DNA of 64,000 bases from Sphaerisporangium rufum (GTDB lineage Bacteria; Actinomycetota; Actinomycetes; Streptosporangiales; Streptosporangiaceae), in the NCBI RefSeq assembly GCF_016863395.1, contig NZ_BOOU01000049.1, positions 1-64,000 on the forward strand, read 5' to 3'. Positions 23,211 through 31,667 of this stretch are shown piece after piece (the first letter of the stretch is position 1; every line of letters begins with the position of its first letter). A program made the translations under genes and the position numbers. The notes below the pieces were generated by a model. That model made no database searches, was not told the origin of the DNA, and saw only the letters and a list, made by a program, of their open reading frames with translations.

Positions 23211-24728
23211 ATGTCCCCAGCCGTCCTGGCCGCCGCGCCGACCATTCCCGGGCTGCTCGCCGCGCGCGCCCGCGCCGAGCCCGACGGCGTCGCCCTCACC
23301 GTGCACGGTGCCGGATCGCTGACCTTCGCCGGCTGGGACGAGCGGGCGAGCGCCGCCGCCGCCGGGCTCGCCGCGCGGGGCGTGCGTCCCGGGGACCGGG
23401 TCGGCCTGGTGTTCGGCGAACGCGAATGGGACGGGTACGCGGTGGCGTACTGCGCCGTGCAGCGGGCCGGCGCCGTCGCGGTGCCGCTGCCCGCCGGCCT
23501 GCCGCCCGCCCGGCTCGACCGGCTGCTCGCCCACGCCTCGGCCGCCCGCGCGGTGCACGGCACCGACCGGGTGCCCGAGATCACCACCGCCGCGCCGATC
23601 GCCCTGCCCGACCTGGAATCAGGCGGCGGGCCCGACCCGGGGGTGCCGGTGCGACCGCAGGACCCGGCGCAGATCCTCTACACCTCAGGTACCACCGGCG
23701 AGCCCAAGGGCGTCGTCGCCTGCCACGCCAACCTCACCCACGGCACCAGGGGGCAGGTGACCGACCCCCGGCGCCGTCCGCTCGCGCACTCGCGCCACTT
23801 CCTGCACGCCTTCCCGATCGGCACGAACGCCGCGCAGACCATGCTGGTCAACATGCTGGACGCCCGGCCCGGCGCGCTCACCCTGCCCCGCTTCACCGCC
23901 GCCCGATTCGCCCGGCTCATCGAGTCCTACCGGGCCGGCACGGTGTTCCTGGTGCCGTCCATGGCGATCGAGCTGCTGAACGCCGGGGTCGCCGGCCGGT
24001 ACGACCTGTCCAGCGTGCTGCTCCTCGGCTCCACCGCCGCGGCGCTCGCCCCGCCGGTCGCGCTGGGACTGGCCGCGGCCTTCCCCCGGGCCACCATCGT
24101 CAACTACTACACCTCCACCGAGGCCGCGCCCGCGCAGACCACCATGGTCTTCGACCCCGAGCGCCCCGACTCGGTGGGCCGGCCGGCCGCCGGCGGCACG
24201 CTGCGGATCCTCAACGACGGGCGACCGGTGCCACCCGGCACCGCGGGCGAGGTGTGGATGCGCTCGCCCGCCGCGCCGCGCGGCTACCTCGGCGACCCCG
24301 ACACTCGCGGCGAGGTCTTCCGCGACGGCTGGGTGCGGATGGGCGACCTCGGCCGGCTGGACGAGGACGGCTACCTCTACCTGCTGGACCGGGAGAGCGA
24401 CATCATCAAGTCCGGCGCCTTCAAGGTCTCGACCCTGCGGATCGAGGCCGCCCTGCTCGACCACCCCGCCGTCGCGGAGGTCGCCGTCGTCGGCGTACCG
24501 CACCCGGTCATGGGGGCCGTGCCGGCCGCCGCCGCGGTGGCGCGCGCCCCGGTCACCCCCGCCGAACTGCGCACGTTCCTGGCCGGCCGGCTGGCCGGGC
24601 ACGAGGTGCCGGCCCGGTGGACGTTCCTCCCCTCCCTCCCCAAGAACCCCGCGGGGAAGGTGCTCAAGCGCGACCTGCGCGCCCTTCTTCACGCCCAGGA
24701 AGGCGACGATGCAGCCGACCACCCCTGA
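23211..24728 (+). CDS. Stand-alone adenylate-forming enzyme (acyl/aryl-CoA ligase or carrier-loading type)
   Basis: The 505-residue enzyme has the ANL superfamily motifs: YTSGTTGEPKGVV (phosphate loop), YYTSTEAAP in place of the usual YGxTE, MGDLGRLDEDGYLYLLDRESDIIKSG and KNPAGKVLKRDLRALL with the catalytic lysine. ATG 23211 is preceded by GGAGG ten bases upstream, which decides the start over ATG 23049 and 23169. It overlaps the second synthetase gene by 20 bases. In this locus it probably activates a carboxylic acid and loads the free carrier protein or a CoA, to provide a starter acyl group. The substrate is unknown. Confidence 0.88.
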   Translation: MSPAVLAAAPTIPGLLAARARAEPDGVALTVHGAGSLTFAGWDERASAAAAGLAARGVRPGDRVGLVFGEREWDGYAVAYCAVQRAGAVAVPLPAGLPPARLDRLLAHASAARAVHGTDRVPEITTAAPIALPDLESGGGPDPGVPVRPQDPAQILYTSGTTGEPKGVVACHANLTHGTRGQVTDPRRRPLAHSRHFLHAFPIGTNAAQTMLVNMLDARPGALTLPRFTAARFARLIESYRAGTVFLVPSMAIELLNAGVAGRYDLSSVLLLGSTAAALAPPVALGLAAAFPRATIVNYYTSTEAAPAQTTMVFDPERPDSVGRPAAGGTLRILNDGRPVPPGTAGEVWMRSPAAPRGYLGDPDTRGEVFRDGWVRMGDLGRLDEDGYLYLLDRESDIIKSGAFKVSTLRIEAALLDHPAVAEVAVVGVPHPVMGAVPAAAAVARAPVTPAELRTFLAGRLAGHEVPARWTFLPSLPKNPAGKVLKRDLRALLHAQEGDDAADHP

Positions 24729-27700
24729 CCTCGACATCCCCGCCTCGCCCGCCCAGCACGGCGTCTGGGTGACCGAACGGGCCGGCGCGGCCGGCGCCGC
24801 GTATCGCATGCCCCTGACGCTGACCTTCCACGGGCCGCTGGACGCGCCGGCCATGCGGGCCGCCTGCGCCGACGTGCTGGCCCGGCACCCGTTGCTGGGC
24901 GCGGCGGTCGCCGAGCGGGACGGCGAGCCGTGGCTGGTGCCCGCGCCGGTGCCGCCCGCCGTGACCGCCGAAGACCTGACCGGCCTGGACGACGACAAGC
25001 GCGCGGCCGCCGTCCGCGCGCACGCCGAGCGCGACCTGGACCTCGCCCGCGGCCCGCTGGCCGGCTTCGCGCTGCTCGCGCTCGGCCCCGACCGGCACGT
25101 GCTCGTCTTCACCGCCCACCACCTGGTGTTCGACGGCATCTCCAAGGACGTGCTGGTCGCCGACCTGGCGGCCTGCTACCGCGCCCGGCTCGGCGGTGCG
25201 GCCCCCGACCTGCCCGCGCTCCCAGCACTGGCCGGACAGGAACGCGCGGCGGCGGCAGGGGAGGAGGCCGCCGCGTTCTGGCGGTCCCGGTGGCCCGCCC
25301 CGGCCGGGCCGGTACTGCCCGGCCCGGCCCGCGCGCCGCATCGCGGCGCGGCCGGCCAGGAGATCGAGCTGACCCTGCCCGGCCTGGCGTCCGCCGCCAC
25401 CGGAATCGGGGTGACGACCTTCGAGTTCCTGCTGGCCGCGCTGCACGCGCTGCTGCGCCGGTACGGCAACGAGCGGGCCGTCGTGGCGGTCGACCTGTCC
25501 ACCCGGACCCCGGCCGACCGCGGTTCGGTGGGGCTGTTCGTGAACGAGCTGCCGGTGGTCACCCGGCCCGACCCGGAGGCGCCGTTCGCGGCGTTCGCCG
25601 CCGAGGTCCGCCGCGAGCTGCGCGAGGTGTACCGGTTCCGCGGCGTCCCGCTCGCCCAGGTGGCCGGTGGCATGGCACCGGCCACCTCGCTCGCCCCCAT
25701 CTCGCTGAGCCACCGGGAACGCGACGGCGCCGTCCCGGACTTCCCCGGGCTGGCCACCGAGGTGGACTGGTCGGTGTTCAACGGCGCGCCGCGCGGCGTG
25801 CTGCACCTGCACACCACCGGCACGGCCGGGGACGTGACCGTGCGGCTCCGCTTCGCCCCGGAGGCGGTGGCGCCGCGCACCGTCCGGGCGGTCGCCGGGC
25901 ACCTGCGCACCCTGGCCGCCGCCGCGGCGGCCGCCCCCGATACCCCGCTCGGCGACCTGCCGCTGCTCACCGCCGCCGAGGAGCGGGACCTCGCCGCGGT
26001 GAACGCCACCGCCCGCGCGGTGCCGGACCTCACCGTGCCGCAACTGTTCGCCGAGCGGGCCCGCCAGGCGCCGGACGCCGTCGCGGTGGCGTTCCAGGAC
26101 CGCGAGCTGACCTACGCCGAGCTGGACGCGGCGTCCGCCCGGCTGGCCGGCACGCTGCGCGCCCGGGGCGCCGGCCCCGGCACCCTGGTGGCGATCCACC
26201 TGGACCGCTCGCCGGAGATGGTCGCCGCCGTGCTCGGCGTGCTGCGCGCGGGCGCCGCCTACCTGCCGCTGGACCCCGCCTACCCGGCCGAGCGGCTGGC
26301 GTTCGTGCTGCGCGACGCCGGCGCCGCCCTGGTGCTGGCGCCGGAGCGCGGCCCGGAGCCGCCGTGCGTGACCGGGGCCGCCGAGCCGCCGGACACCGGC
26401 GCCGAGGTGCTGCGCCTCGGCCCGCTGGCCGGCTGGCCCGCCCCGCCGTCGCCGCTCGACGCGACCCCGCCGGCCCCCGGGGACCTGGCGTACGTGATCT
26501 ACACCTCCGGCTCGACCGGCCGGCCCAAGGGCGTGGCGGTGGAGCATCGCCCGCTCACCAACCTGCTGCTCGCCATGCGCGACGAGCTGGGCGCGGCGGA
26601 GGGAGACGCCTGGCTCGGGCTGACCACCCTGTCATTCGACATCTCGGCGCTGGAGCTGATGCTGCCGCTGATCACCGGCGGCCGGGTCGTGCTGGTGCCG
26701 GAGGGCGTCACCCGGGACGGCCGGGCGCTGCGCCGGCTCGTCGAGACCGGTTCGATCTCGCACGTGCAGGCCACCCCGTCCAGCTGGCGGCTGCTGACCG
26801 AGGCGGGACTGGACCGGCCCGGCCTGGTCGCGCTCAGCGGCGGCGAGCCGCTGCCGCCGGCGCTGGCCGGCGACCTGCGCGCCCGGGTCGGCCGGCTGGT
26901 CAACGTGTACGGCCCGACCGAGACGACGATCTGGTCGGCGATCGACGAGGTGCCGCCGGGTCCGGCCGAGATCACCATCGGCCGGCCGCTGGCCAACACC
27001 CGCATCCACATCCTGGACGAGCGGCTGGTCACTGTCCCGGCCGGGGTGCCCGGCGAGATCTGCATCGGCGGGGCCGGGGTGGCCCGCGGCTATCTGGACC
27101 GGCCCGAGCCGACCGCCGCGCGCTTCGTGCCCGACCCGGCCGGCCCGCCGGGCGCCCGCCTCTACCGCACCGGTGACCTCGGCCGCCGGCGGCCGGACGG
27201 CCGGATCGAGTTCCTGGGCCGCGCCGACGGCCAGGTGAAGATCCGTGGCCACCGGATCGAGCTCGGCGAGATCGAGGCCCGGCTGCTGGAGCACGAGCTG
27301 GTCGCCGCCGCGGCCGTCGCGGTCCGCGACGGCGAGCGGCTGGTCGCCTACGTCGTCCCACGGACCGCCGCCGCCCCGGGGACGTCACCCGGTGCGGCCT
27401 CCGCCGCCGTCCCGGGCCTGACAGCACCGGGCGCCGGCCCCGGCGGGGCTTCCGCCGCCGTCCTGGAGGTGGCTTCGGCGGCCGTTCCGGGGGCGGCACC
27501 GCGGGTACTGGCCGAGACGGAGGTGCCAGGGCTGGCCGGCCGGCTGCGCGAGCACCTGGCCCGCGGCCTGCCCGGCGTGATGGTGCCGGCGGCCTACGTC
27601 GCGCTGGACCGGCTGCCGCTCACCCCGGCCCGCAAGCTGGACCGCCTGGCGCTGCCCGAGCCGCCGGCCCGGGCCACCGAGCCCGCGCCCGCCGCGGTGC

Positions 27701-27945
27701 CGGCCGCCGCCGACCCGCTGATCAGCGAGATCACCGCCATCTGGGAGGAGGTGCTGAAGATCGACGGCATCCGGCCGGACGAGGACCTGTTCGACCTCGG
27801 CGGCCACTCCCTGAGCATCACCCGGATCGCGAGCCGCATCCGCGGCCGGCTCGGCGTGGACGTCGACCTGGACGTCTTCTTCGACACCCCCACCATCGAC
27901 GGCGTGGCCGAGGCGGTCCGCTCGGCGCGCGAGGAGTCCGCATGA
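24709..27945 (+). CDS. Single-module nonribosomal peptide synthetase, C-A-T
   Basis: This 1078-residue synthetase begins inside the end of the adenylating enzyme gene. It has a condensation domain (about 10-420, HHLVFDG at 137-143), an adenylation domain (about 450-900, YTSGSTGRPKGVAVEH, NVYGPTETTIW, YRTGDLGRRRPDG), and a carrier domain (DLFDLGGHSLSI, Ser1034). An Ala/Gly/Pro-rich insertion lies near 890-935. Specificity residues read D-I-L-Q-A-S-V-I-W, close to the first synthetase, so both modules may take the same small amino acid (glycine-like, weak prediction). No termination domain is present; the next two genes probably complete the line. Confidence 0.93.
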   Translation: MQPTTPDLDIPASPAQHGVWVTERAGAAGAAYRMPLTLTFHGPLDAPAMRAACADVLARHPLLGAAVAERDGEPWLVPAPVPPAVTAEDLTGLDDDKRAAAVRAHAERDLDLARGPLAGFALLALGPDRHVLVFTAHHLVFDGISKDVLVADLAACYRARLGGAAPDLPALPALAGQERAAAAGEEAAAFWRSRWPAPAGPVLPGPARAPHRGAAGQEIELTLPGLASAATGIGVTTFEFLLAALHALLRRYGNERAVVAVDLSTRTPADRGSVGLFVNELPVVTRPDPEAPFAAFAAEVRRELREVYRFRGVPLAQVAGGMAPATSLAPISLSHRERDGAVPDFPGLATEVDWSVFNGAPRGVLHLHTTGTAGDVTVRLRFAPEAVAPRTVRAVAGHLRTLAAAAAAAPDTPLGDLPLLTAAEERDLAAVNATARAVPDLTVPQLFAERARQAPDAVAVAFQDRELTYAELDAASARLAGTLRARGAGPGTLVAIHLDRSPEMVAAVLGVLRAGAAYLPLDPAYPAERLAFVLRDAGAALVLAPERGPEPPCVTGAAEPPDTGAEVLRLGPLAGWPAPPSPLDATPPAPGDLAYVIYTSGSTGRPKGVAVEHRPLTNLLLAMRDELGAAEGDAWLGLTTLSFDISALELMLPLITGGRVVLVPEGVTRDGRALRRLVETGSISHVQATPSSWRLLTEAGLDRPGLVALSGGEPLPPALAGDLRARVGRLVNVYGPTETTIWSAIDEVPPGPAEITIGRPLANTRIHILDERLVTVPAGVPGEICIGGAGVARGYLDRPEPTAARFVPDPAGPPGARLYRTGDLGRRRPDGRIEFLGRADGQVKIRGHRIELGEIEARLLEHELVAAAAVAVRDGERLVAYVVPRTAAAPGTSPGAASAAVPGLTAPGAGPGGASAAVLEVASAAVPGAAPRVLAETEVPGLAGRLREHLARGLPGVMVPAAYVALDRLPLTPARKLDRLALPEPPARATEPAPAAVPAAADPLISEITAIWEEVLKIDGIRPDEDLFDLGGHSLSITRIASRIRGRLGVDVDLDVFFDTPTIDGVAEAVRSAREESA

Positions 27946-28247
27946 TCGACCCCGAGATCTCCCTGGCCGATCCGCCGGGCACCGGCCCGGAGGGCGAGGA
28001 ACTGCGGCGGCGGGTCGCCGGCCTGGTCGAGACCTCCTCCGACGGCGAGATCACCGCCGCGGAGGTGCTGGCCGGCGACGGCTCGTTCACCGCCCTCGGC
28101 GTCACCTCGCTCACCATGCTGCGGCTCATCGACGCCATCGAGGAGGAATTCGGCGTCGAGATCGACCTCGGCGGCGACCCGGCGTTCCTGGACGGCCTGG
28201 ACCCGCTGGTCCGCCACATCATCGCCGTCCGGGCCGGCGCCCGGTGA
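27942..28247 (+). CDS. Free-standing carrier protein (ACP/PCP)
   Basis: This 101-residue protein overlaps the synthetase stop by ATGA. The phosphopantetheine site is FTALGVTSLTMLRL with Ser56, followed by DAIEEEFGVEIDL as helix III. An extra N-terminal stretch (EISLADPPGTGPEGEE) precedes helix I. The LGVTSL motif is closer to acyl and aryl carriers than to the GGHSL of the synthetase carriers, so it may hold the acid activated by the upstream adenylating enzyme. The following condensation protein overlaps it by GTGA. Confidence 0.9.
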   Translation: MIDPEISLADPPGTGPEGEELRRRVAGLVETSSDGEITAAEVLAGDGSFTALGVTSLTMLRLIDAIEEEFGVEIDLGGDPAFLDGLDPLVRHIIAVRAGAR

Positions 28248-29743
28248 CCGCCCCGGTCCTCGGCCCCGCGGTGTCCGCGGGGACGTTCCCCGGCGCCCCC
28301 GCGGACACCACGGGGGAAGCGTCCCGCCGCGCCAGGTCGGTCGCCGTGGCCTCTCCGCAGGCCGTCTCGGCCCCCGCGGGCGGCGCGGTGGCGGCCGTGG
28401 AGTTCGCCGGGGAGCGCGGCGGCGTGGCGCCGCTCGCCTGGGGGCAGCGGTCGATCTGGCTGGCCATCTGCCGCACCATGCCGGACGACCACTACTTCAA
28501 CTTCGGCCGGGTCGTCCCGCTGCCGGCCCACCCCGCGCAGGACGTCCTGGCCGCGCTGGCCGCGCTGGTGGCCCGGCACGAGTCCCTGCGCACCCGGCTG
28601 CGCGCGGTGGACGGCGACGTCTGCCAGGAGGTGGCCCGGTCCGGCACGCTGGCGGTCGAGATCGTCGCGGCCGCCCGCGCGGACGCCGGCCGGGTGGCGC
28701 GGGAGATGATGGACCGGCTGGCCGGCCCGGCGTTCGACTACCACGCCGAGTGGCCGCTGCGGGCCGGGCTGGTCACCTGCGAGGGCCAGGTGCGGTACGC
28801 CGTCCTGGTCTTCTGCCACCTGGCCGCCGACGGGCTCGGCGCGGACGTGGCGGTCCGCGACCTGCGGGCGCTGCTGCGCCGGGGGAGCGCCGGCGACCCG
28901 GTGCCCCGCCAGCCGCTGGACCTGGCCGCCGAGCAGGCCGGCCCGGCCGGCCGCCGGCTGTCGGCGGCCGCGATCGCCTACTGGGAGCGCGAGTACCGCC
29001 GCGTCCCCCCGACGATGTTCCAGGCCCCGGCCGGCCCGCCCCGGGAGCCGCGGTTCTGGCGGGCCGCCATGGTCTCCCCGGCGCTGGACACCGCGGTCGA
29101 GGTCCTCTCCGGCCGGTACCGGGTGAGCGGCACCACCGTCCTGCTCGCCGGGGCCGCCGCCATGGTCGGCCAGGCGGCCGCGCAGCGCACCTGCGTCATG
29201 CTCCCGGTGGTGAACAACCGCTTCCACGTGCGCGACCGGGATCTGGTGACGCCGCTCGCGCAGGACGGGCTGTTCGTGCTGGACCTCGGCGCGGAGACGT
29301 TCGAGGAGCTGCTCCGCGCGGCCTGGGCGGCCTCGCTGCGCGCCTACAAGCACACCCGGTTCGATCCGCTGGAACTGCGCCGGGCGATCGAGGCGATCGG
29401 CGCCGAGCGCGGGGTGGAGGTCCACCCGTACTGCTGCTTCAACGACCAGCGCCTGGTGGAACGGCCGCGGATCGCCAAGGTGGAGCACGACCCGGCGGCG
29501 ACCCGGGCCGCGGTGGAGCGCACCCGGATCACCTGGCCGGTCAGGATCGACCGGCTGAACTGCCGGTTCTGCCTGCACGTCACCGACGAGCCGGACGGCC
29601 TCGGCGTCTCGCTCACCGCGGACACCGCCTTCCTGCCGCCCGCGGCGATGGAGGGCTACCTGCGCGGGCTGGAACGCCTGCTGGTCGAGGCCGCCTGCCG
29701 CGGCGTCGTCCTCGCCGACCTGCCCGCCCTCACCGCGGGCTGA
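28244..29743 (+). CDS. Stand-alone condensation-domain protein
   Basis: The 499-residue protein is a single condensation domain after about 60 variable residues: APLAWGQRSIWLA as the C1 motif, LVARHESLRTRL as C2, and CHLAADGLG (191-197) as C3. The first His of HHxxxDG is Cys here, while the second, catalytic His and the Asp-Gly are kept. Stand-alone C proteins can join two carrier-bound chains or release a product onto a free amine or alcohol. Because no thioesterase is present, it is my candidate for release or for joining carrier-bound acyl and peptidyl parts. GTG 28244 overlaps the carrier protein stop. Confidence 0.85.
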   Translation: MTAPVLGPAVSAGTFPGAPADTTGEASRRARSVAVASPQAVSAPAGGAVAAVEFAGERGGVAPLAWGQRSIWLAICRTMPDDHYFNFGRVVPLPAHPAQDVLAALAALVARHESLRTRLRAVDGDVCQEVARSGTLAVEIVAAARADAGRVAREMMDRLAGPAFDYHAEWPLRAGLVTCEGQVRYAVLVFCHLAADGLGADVAVRDLRALLRRGSAGDPVPRQPLDLAAEQAGPAGRRLSAAAIAYWEREYRRVPPTMFQAPAGPPREPRFWRAAMVSPALDTAVEVLSGRYRVSGTTVLLAGAAAMVGQAAAQRTCVMLPVVNNRFHVRDRDLVTPLAQDGLFVLDLGAETFEELLRAAWAASLRAYKHTRFDPLELRRAIEAIGAERGVEVHPYCCFNDQRLVERPRIAKVEHDPAATRAAVERTRITWPVRIDRLNCRFCLHVTDEPDGLGVSLTADTAFLPPAAMEGYLRGLERLLVEAACRGVVLADLPALTAG

Positions 29744-29860
29744 CCGGGCGCCGGCGGCCGGCCCGTGCGGCCGCGGCCCGCCGCGGAGCGACCGGCCCGT
29801 GCGGGCCCCGGCGGCCGCGACGGTGGCGAGGCGGGCACCGAACCGGGAGGGGCGGCCGGG
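29744..29860. terminator. GC-rich convergent intergenic segment with hairpins
   Basis: The segment separates the end of the NRPS operon from the convergent minus-strand operon. It contains two copies of CGGCCCGTGCGG and a GGCCCG/CGGGCC pair with a two-base loop. A terminator function is plausible, but the fold is not clean. Confidence 0.3.
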
Positions 29861-30058
29861 TCAGGGGAAGTGGCCGCTGCCGCCCCAGCGGTGCGGGAGC
29901 TGGGACCCCTCCGGCACGTCGGGACGGGAGTCGGTGTCGACCTCTTCCACCATCTCGGCGGGCAGGACGCGCGGGGGCAGCGTGCCGAACCGGACGTACC
30001 TCAGGAAGGCGTACTCCTCATCGGTGAAGCGCTCCGCCGGCGCGGTGTCCTCGGTCAT
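29861..30058 (-). CDS. Conserved-looking 65-residue protein of unknown function
   Basis: The protein reads MTEDTAPAERFTDEEYAF, LRYVRFGTLPPRVLP, AEMVEEVDTDSRPDVPEG and ends QLPHRWGGSGHFP. ATG 30058 is favoured by GGAGG nine bases upstream; GTG 30064, overlapping the previous stop by GTGA, is the alternative. It has no signal peptide or membrane segment, an acidic N-terminal half and an aromatic, Gly-rich end. I do not recognise a family. It is the last gene of the five-gene operon and tightly coupled to the phosphoribosyltransferase-like gene, so an adaptor, inhibitor or small partner of that protein is the simplest guess. Confidence 0.65.
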   Translation of the reverse strand: MTEDTAPAERFTDEEYAFLRYVRFGTLPPRVLPAEMVEEVDTDSRPDVPEGSQLPHRWGGSGHFP

Positions 30059-30060
30059 GG

Positions 30061-30990
30061 TCACTGCCCTCCCAGCCCTCTACGGAACGATTGTCGCCGC
30101 CGGTGCGGATCGTGGCAACGGCCGGGCGGGGGCCCGGAGACCGCGTGCGCGAACGCCGCCCGCTCGTGAGCCAGGTCCGACCAGTCGCCGGGCTCCTCGG
30201 CGAGGGCGAGGCACGGGGCGCCGTGCAGGTCCCAGACCTCGGCCTCCACCCAGCACAGGCTCCGGTACTTGCGCGGGCACACCACCTGGGAGCCGAAGTC
30301 CCAGCCGACCGCCGATACAGGACGGCCGGAGAACTGCCGGGCCGCCCGCTCCACGTACGCCCGGCGGGTGACCGTCTCCGGATGCAGGAAGGACAGGTCG
30401 AAACCATTGCGTCCCAGGCCGAAGGCGGCCAGGCCGTACAGGAAGGTCGCCTCGACGCCGTGCCCGGCGCAGAACGCCGCGATCCGCCGCGCGCCGCCCA
30501 GAGTGCCGGCGTACGAGACGACCTGCAGGCGCTCCAGATGGTGCCGGCGCAGGTAATGGCCGACCGCCGCGATGATCGTCTCGCCGGAGGCGACGGTGTC
30601 GCCGATCAGCAGGGTGCCGGCCGGCGCCTCCAGCTGCGCGTAGCCGATCTCCACCCGGGCGGCGTCGCCGGCGACCGCCACCCGGGAGGTGGCGACCAGA
30701 TTGAGCGGCAGGGTGGTGCCGTGCCGCCGCTCGACCGCGTCGGCGAGCTGGTACACGACGCCCTTGCTGAGGATCATCAGCTCGGCGGTGTCGTCCGGAC
30801 GGTGCTCGTCGGCCAGATGGGCGGCGAACCGGCGGCTGGCCGCCCGGCACGCCAGGCGGAAGCCCGGGCCGACGAGGTTGCGGTCGAACAGCAGGCGCTC
30901 CAGCGCGGCGTTGTGCGCCACGAACAGCCGGTAACCGCCCGGTCCGCGCTCGACCAGCTCCGCCGTGCCGTGCCCGATGTCGAGGATCAT
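30061..30990 (-). CDS. Phosphoribosyltransferase-like protein
   Basis: This 309-residue protein has a PRTase-like core: LMILSKGVVYQLADAV, LPLNLVATSR, and LLIGDTVASGETI (127-139), which matches the PRPP-binding loop, with GDTVASGET in the place of the usual DDxxxTGxT. The C-terminal third (AVGWDFGSQVVCPRKYRSLCWVE, DLHGAPCLAL) is not part of a standard PRTase. ATG 30990 has a strong GGAGGAG site. It follows the deoxyribosyltransferase-like gene by 18 bases. A pair of nucleotide-handling enzymes with no salvage genes around suggests signalling or defence rather than housekeeping. Activity is unproven. Confidence 0.7.
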   Translation of the reverse strand: MILDIGHGTAELVERGPGGYRLFVAHNAALERLLFDRNLVGPGFRLACRAASRRFAAHLADEHRPDDTAELMILSKGVVYQLADAVERRHGTTLPLNLVATSRVAVAGDAARVEIGYAQLEAPAGTLLIGDTVASGETIIAAVGHYLRRHHLERLQVVSYAGTLGGARRIAAFCAGHGVEATFLYGLAAFGLGRNGFDLSFLHPETVTRRAYVERAARQFSGRPVSAVGWDFGSQVVCPRKYRSLCWVEAEVWDLHGAPCLALAEEPGDWSDLAHERAAFAHAVSGPPPGRCHDPHRRRQSFRRGLGGQ

Positions 30991-31008
30991 CCGCTCCTCC
31001 CGGGCCGG

Positions 31009-31596
31009 TCAGCCGGGGACGGCCGCCAGCTCCCGCAGGGCCCGCAGCATGGGCGCGTCACCGGCCAGCACGTTGTCGCGGTACTCGCCGATGGCCGCGG
31101 CCAGCCAGTCGGGGACGGCCGCCTTGGCGGGCAGCGGCCCGGTCGCCACCAGGCCGGCCAGTGCCGCACCGGCCGCGGCGAAGTCGTCCACCACGGCGGT
31201 GGCCAGCGCCGCGACGTGCGGGTGGACGTAGTCGCGGACGACGGCCCCGCGGTATTCGAGCACGGCGGCCCGGTACTTCGACTCCGGCGGCGCGACCACG
31301 ATGACCGGCGTGCCGAACCCGCCGGCCGCCGCCATCTCGACGCCGATGCCGAGGCCGCGCCGCTCCCGCGCGTCCACGATGACGGCGGAGGCCACCATGA
31401 CCTGGTACATGTCTCGCCCGAACTGTCCAAGGGTGTTCCCGGGGTCGGTGATGGGATCGTCGGGGGTGAGGAAGACCACCTCGTGGGGGGCCGCGCCCTT
31501 GGTCACCTCCATCCGTTCGGCGGTGGTCCAGGTGAGCTTGCCGCGGTCGGCGGCCCCCTTCGCGATCGACCCGGAGCAGTACACCGCAAGCTTCAT
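31009..31596 (-). CDS. Nucleoside 2-deoxyribosyltransferase-like Rossmann protein
   Basis: The protein has 195 residues: MKLAVYCSGSIAKG as strand 1 and glycine turn, VVFLTPDDP, MVASAVIVDARERRGLGIGVEMAAAGGFGTPVIVVAP. The order of a conserved Asp (D75) and a Glu (E87) in a G-x-G-x-E-x-A segment is the signature of the nucleoside deoxyribosyltransferase superfamily, related to TIR and SLOG folds used in nucleotide signalling. The N-terminal ITDPGNTLGQFGRDMYQ block would line the base pocket. It may cleave or sense nucleotides; a specific activity cannot be assigned from sequence. Confidence 0.72.
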   Translation of the reverse strand: MKLAVYCSGSIAKGAADRGKLTWTTAERMEVTKGAAPHEVVFLTPDDPITDPGNTLGQFGRDMYQVMVASAVIVDARERRGLGIGVEMAAAGGFGTPVIVVAPPESKYRAAVLEYRGAVVRDYVHPHVAALATAVVDDFAAAGAALAGLVATGPLPAKAAVPDWLAAAIGEYRDNVLAGDAPMLRALRELAAVPG

Positions 31597-31667
31597 CGGC
31601 CGTCCCCCGCCCTGTCCGTTCCGCCCGCGGCGCGGCGCCGCGGAAAGGCCGGGAACGGCCGGCCCGG

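Noticed and set aside
29861-30058. 65-residue protein as a RiPP precursor
   Set aside because: There is no Cys/Ser/Thr-rich core or leader cleavage motif, and no modifying enzyme is recognisable in the operon.
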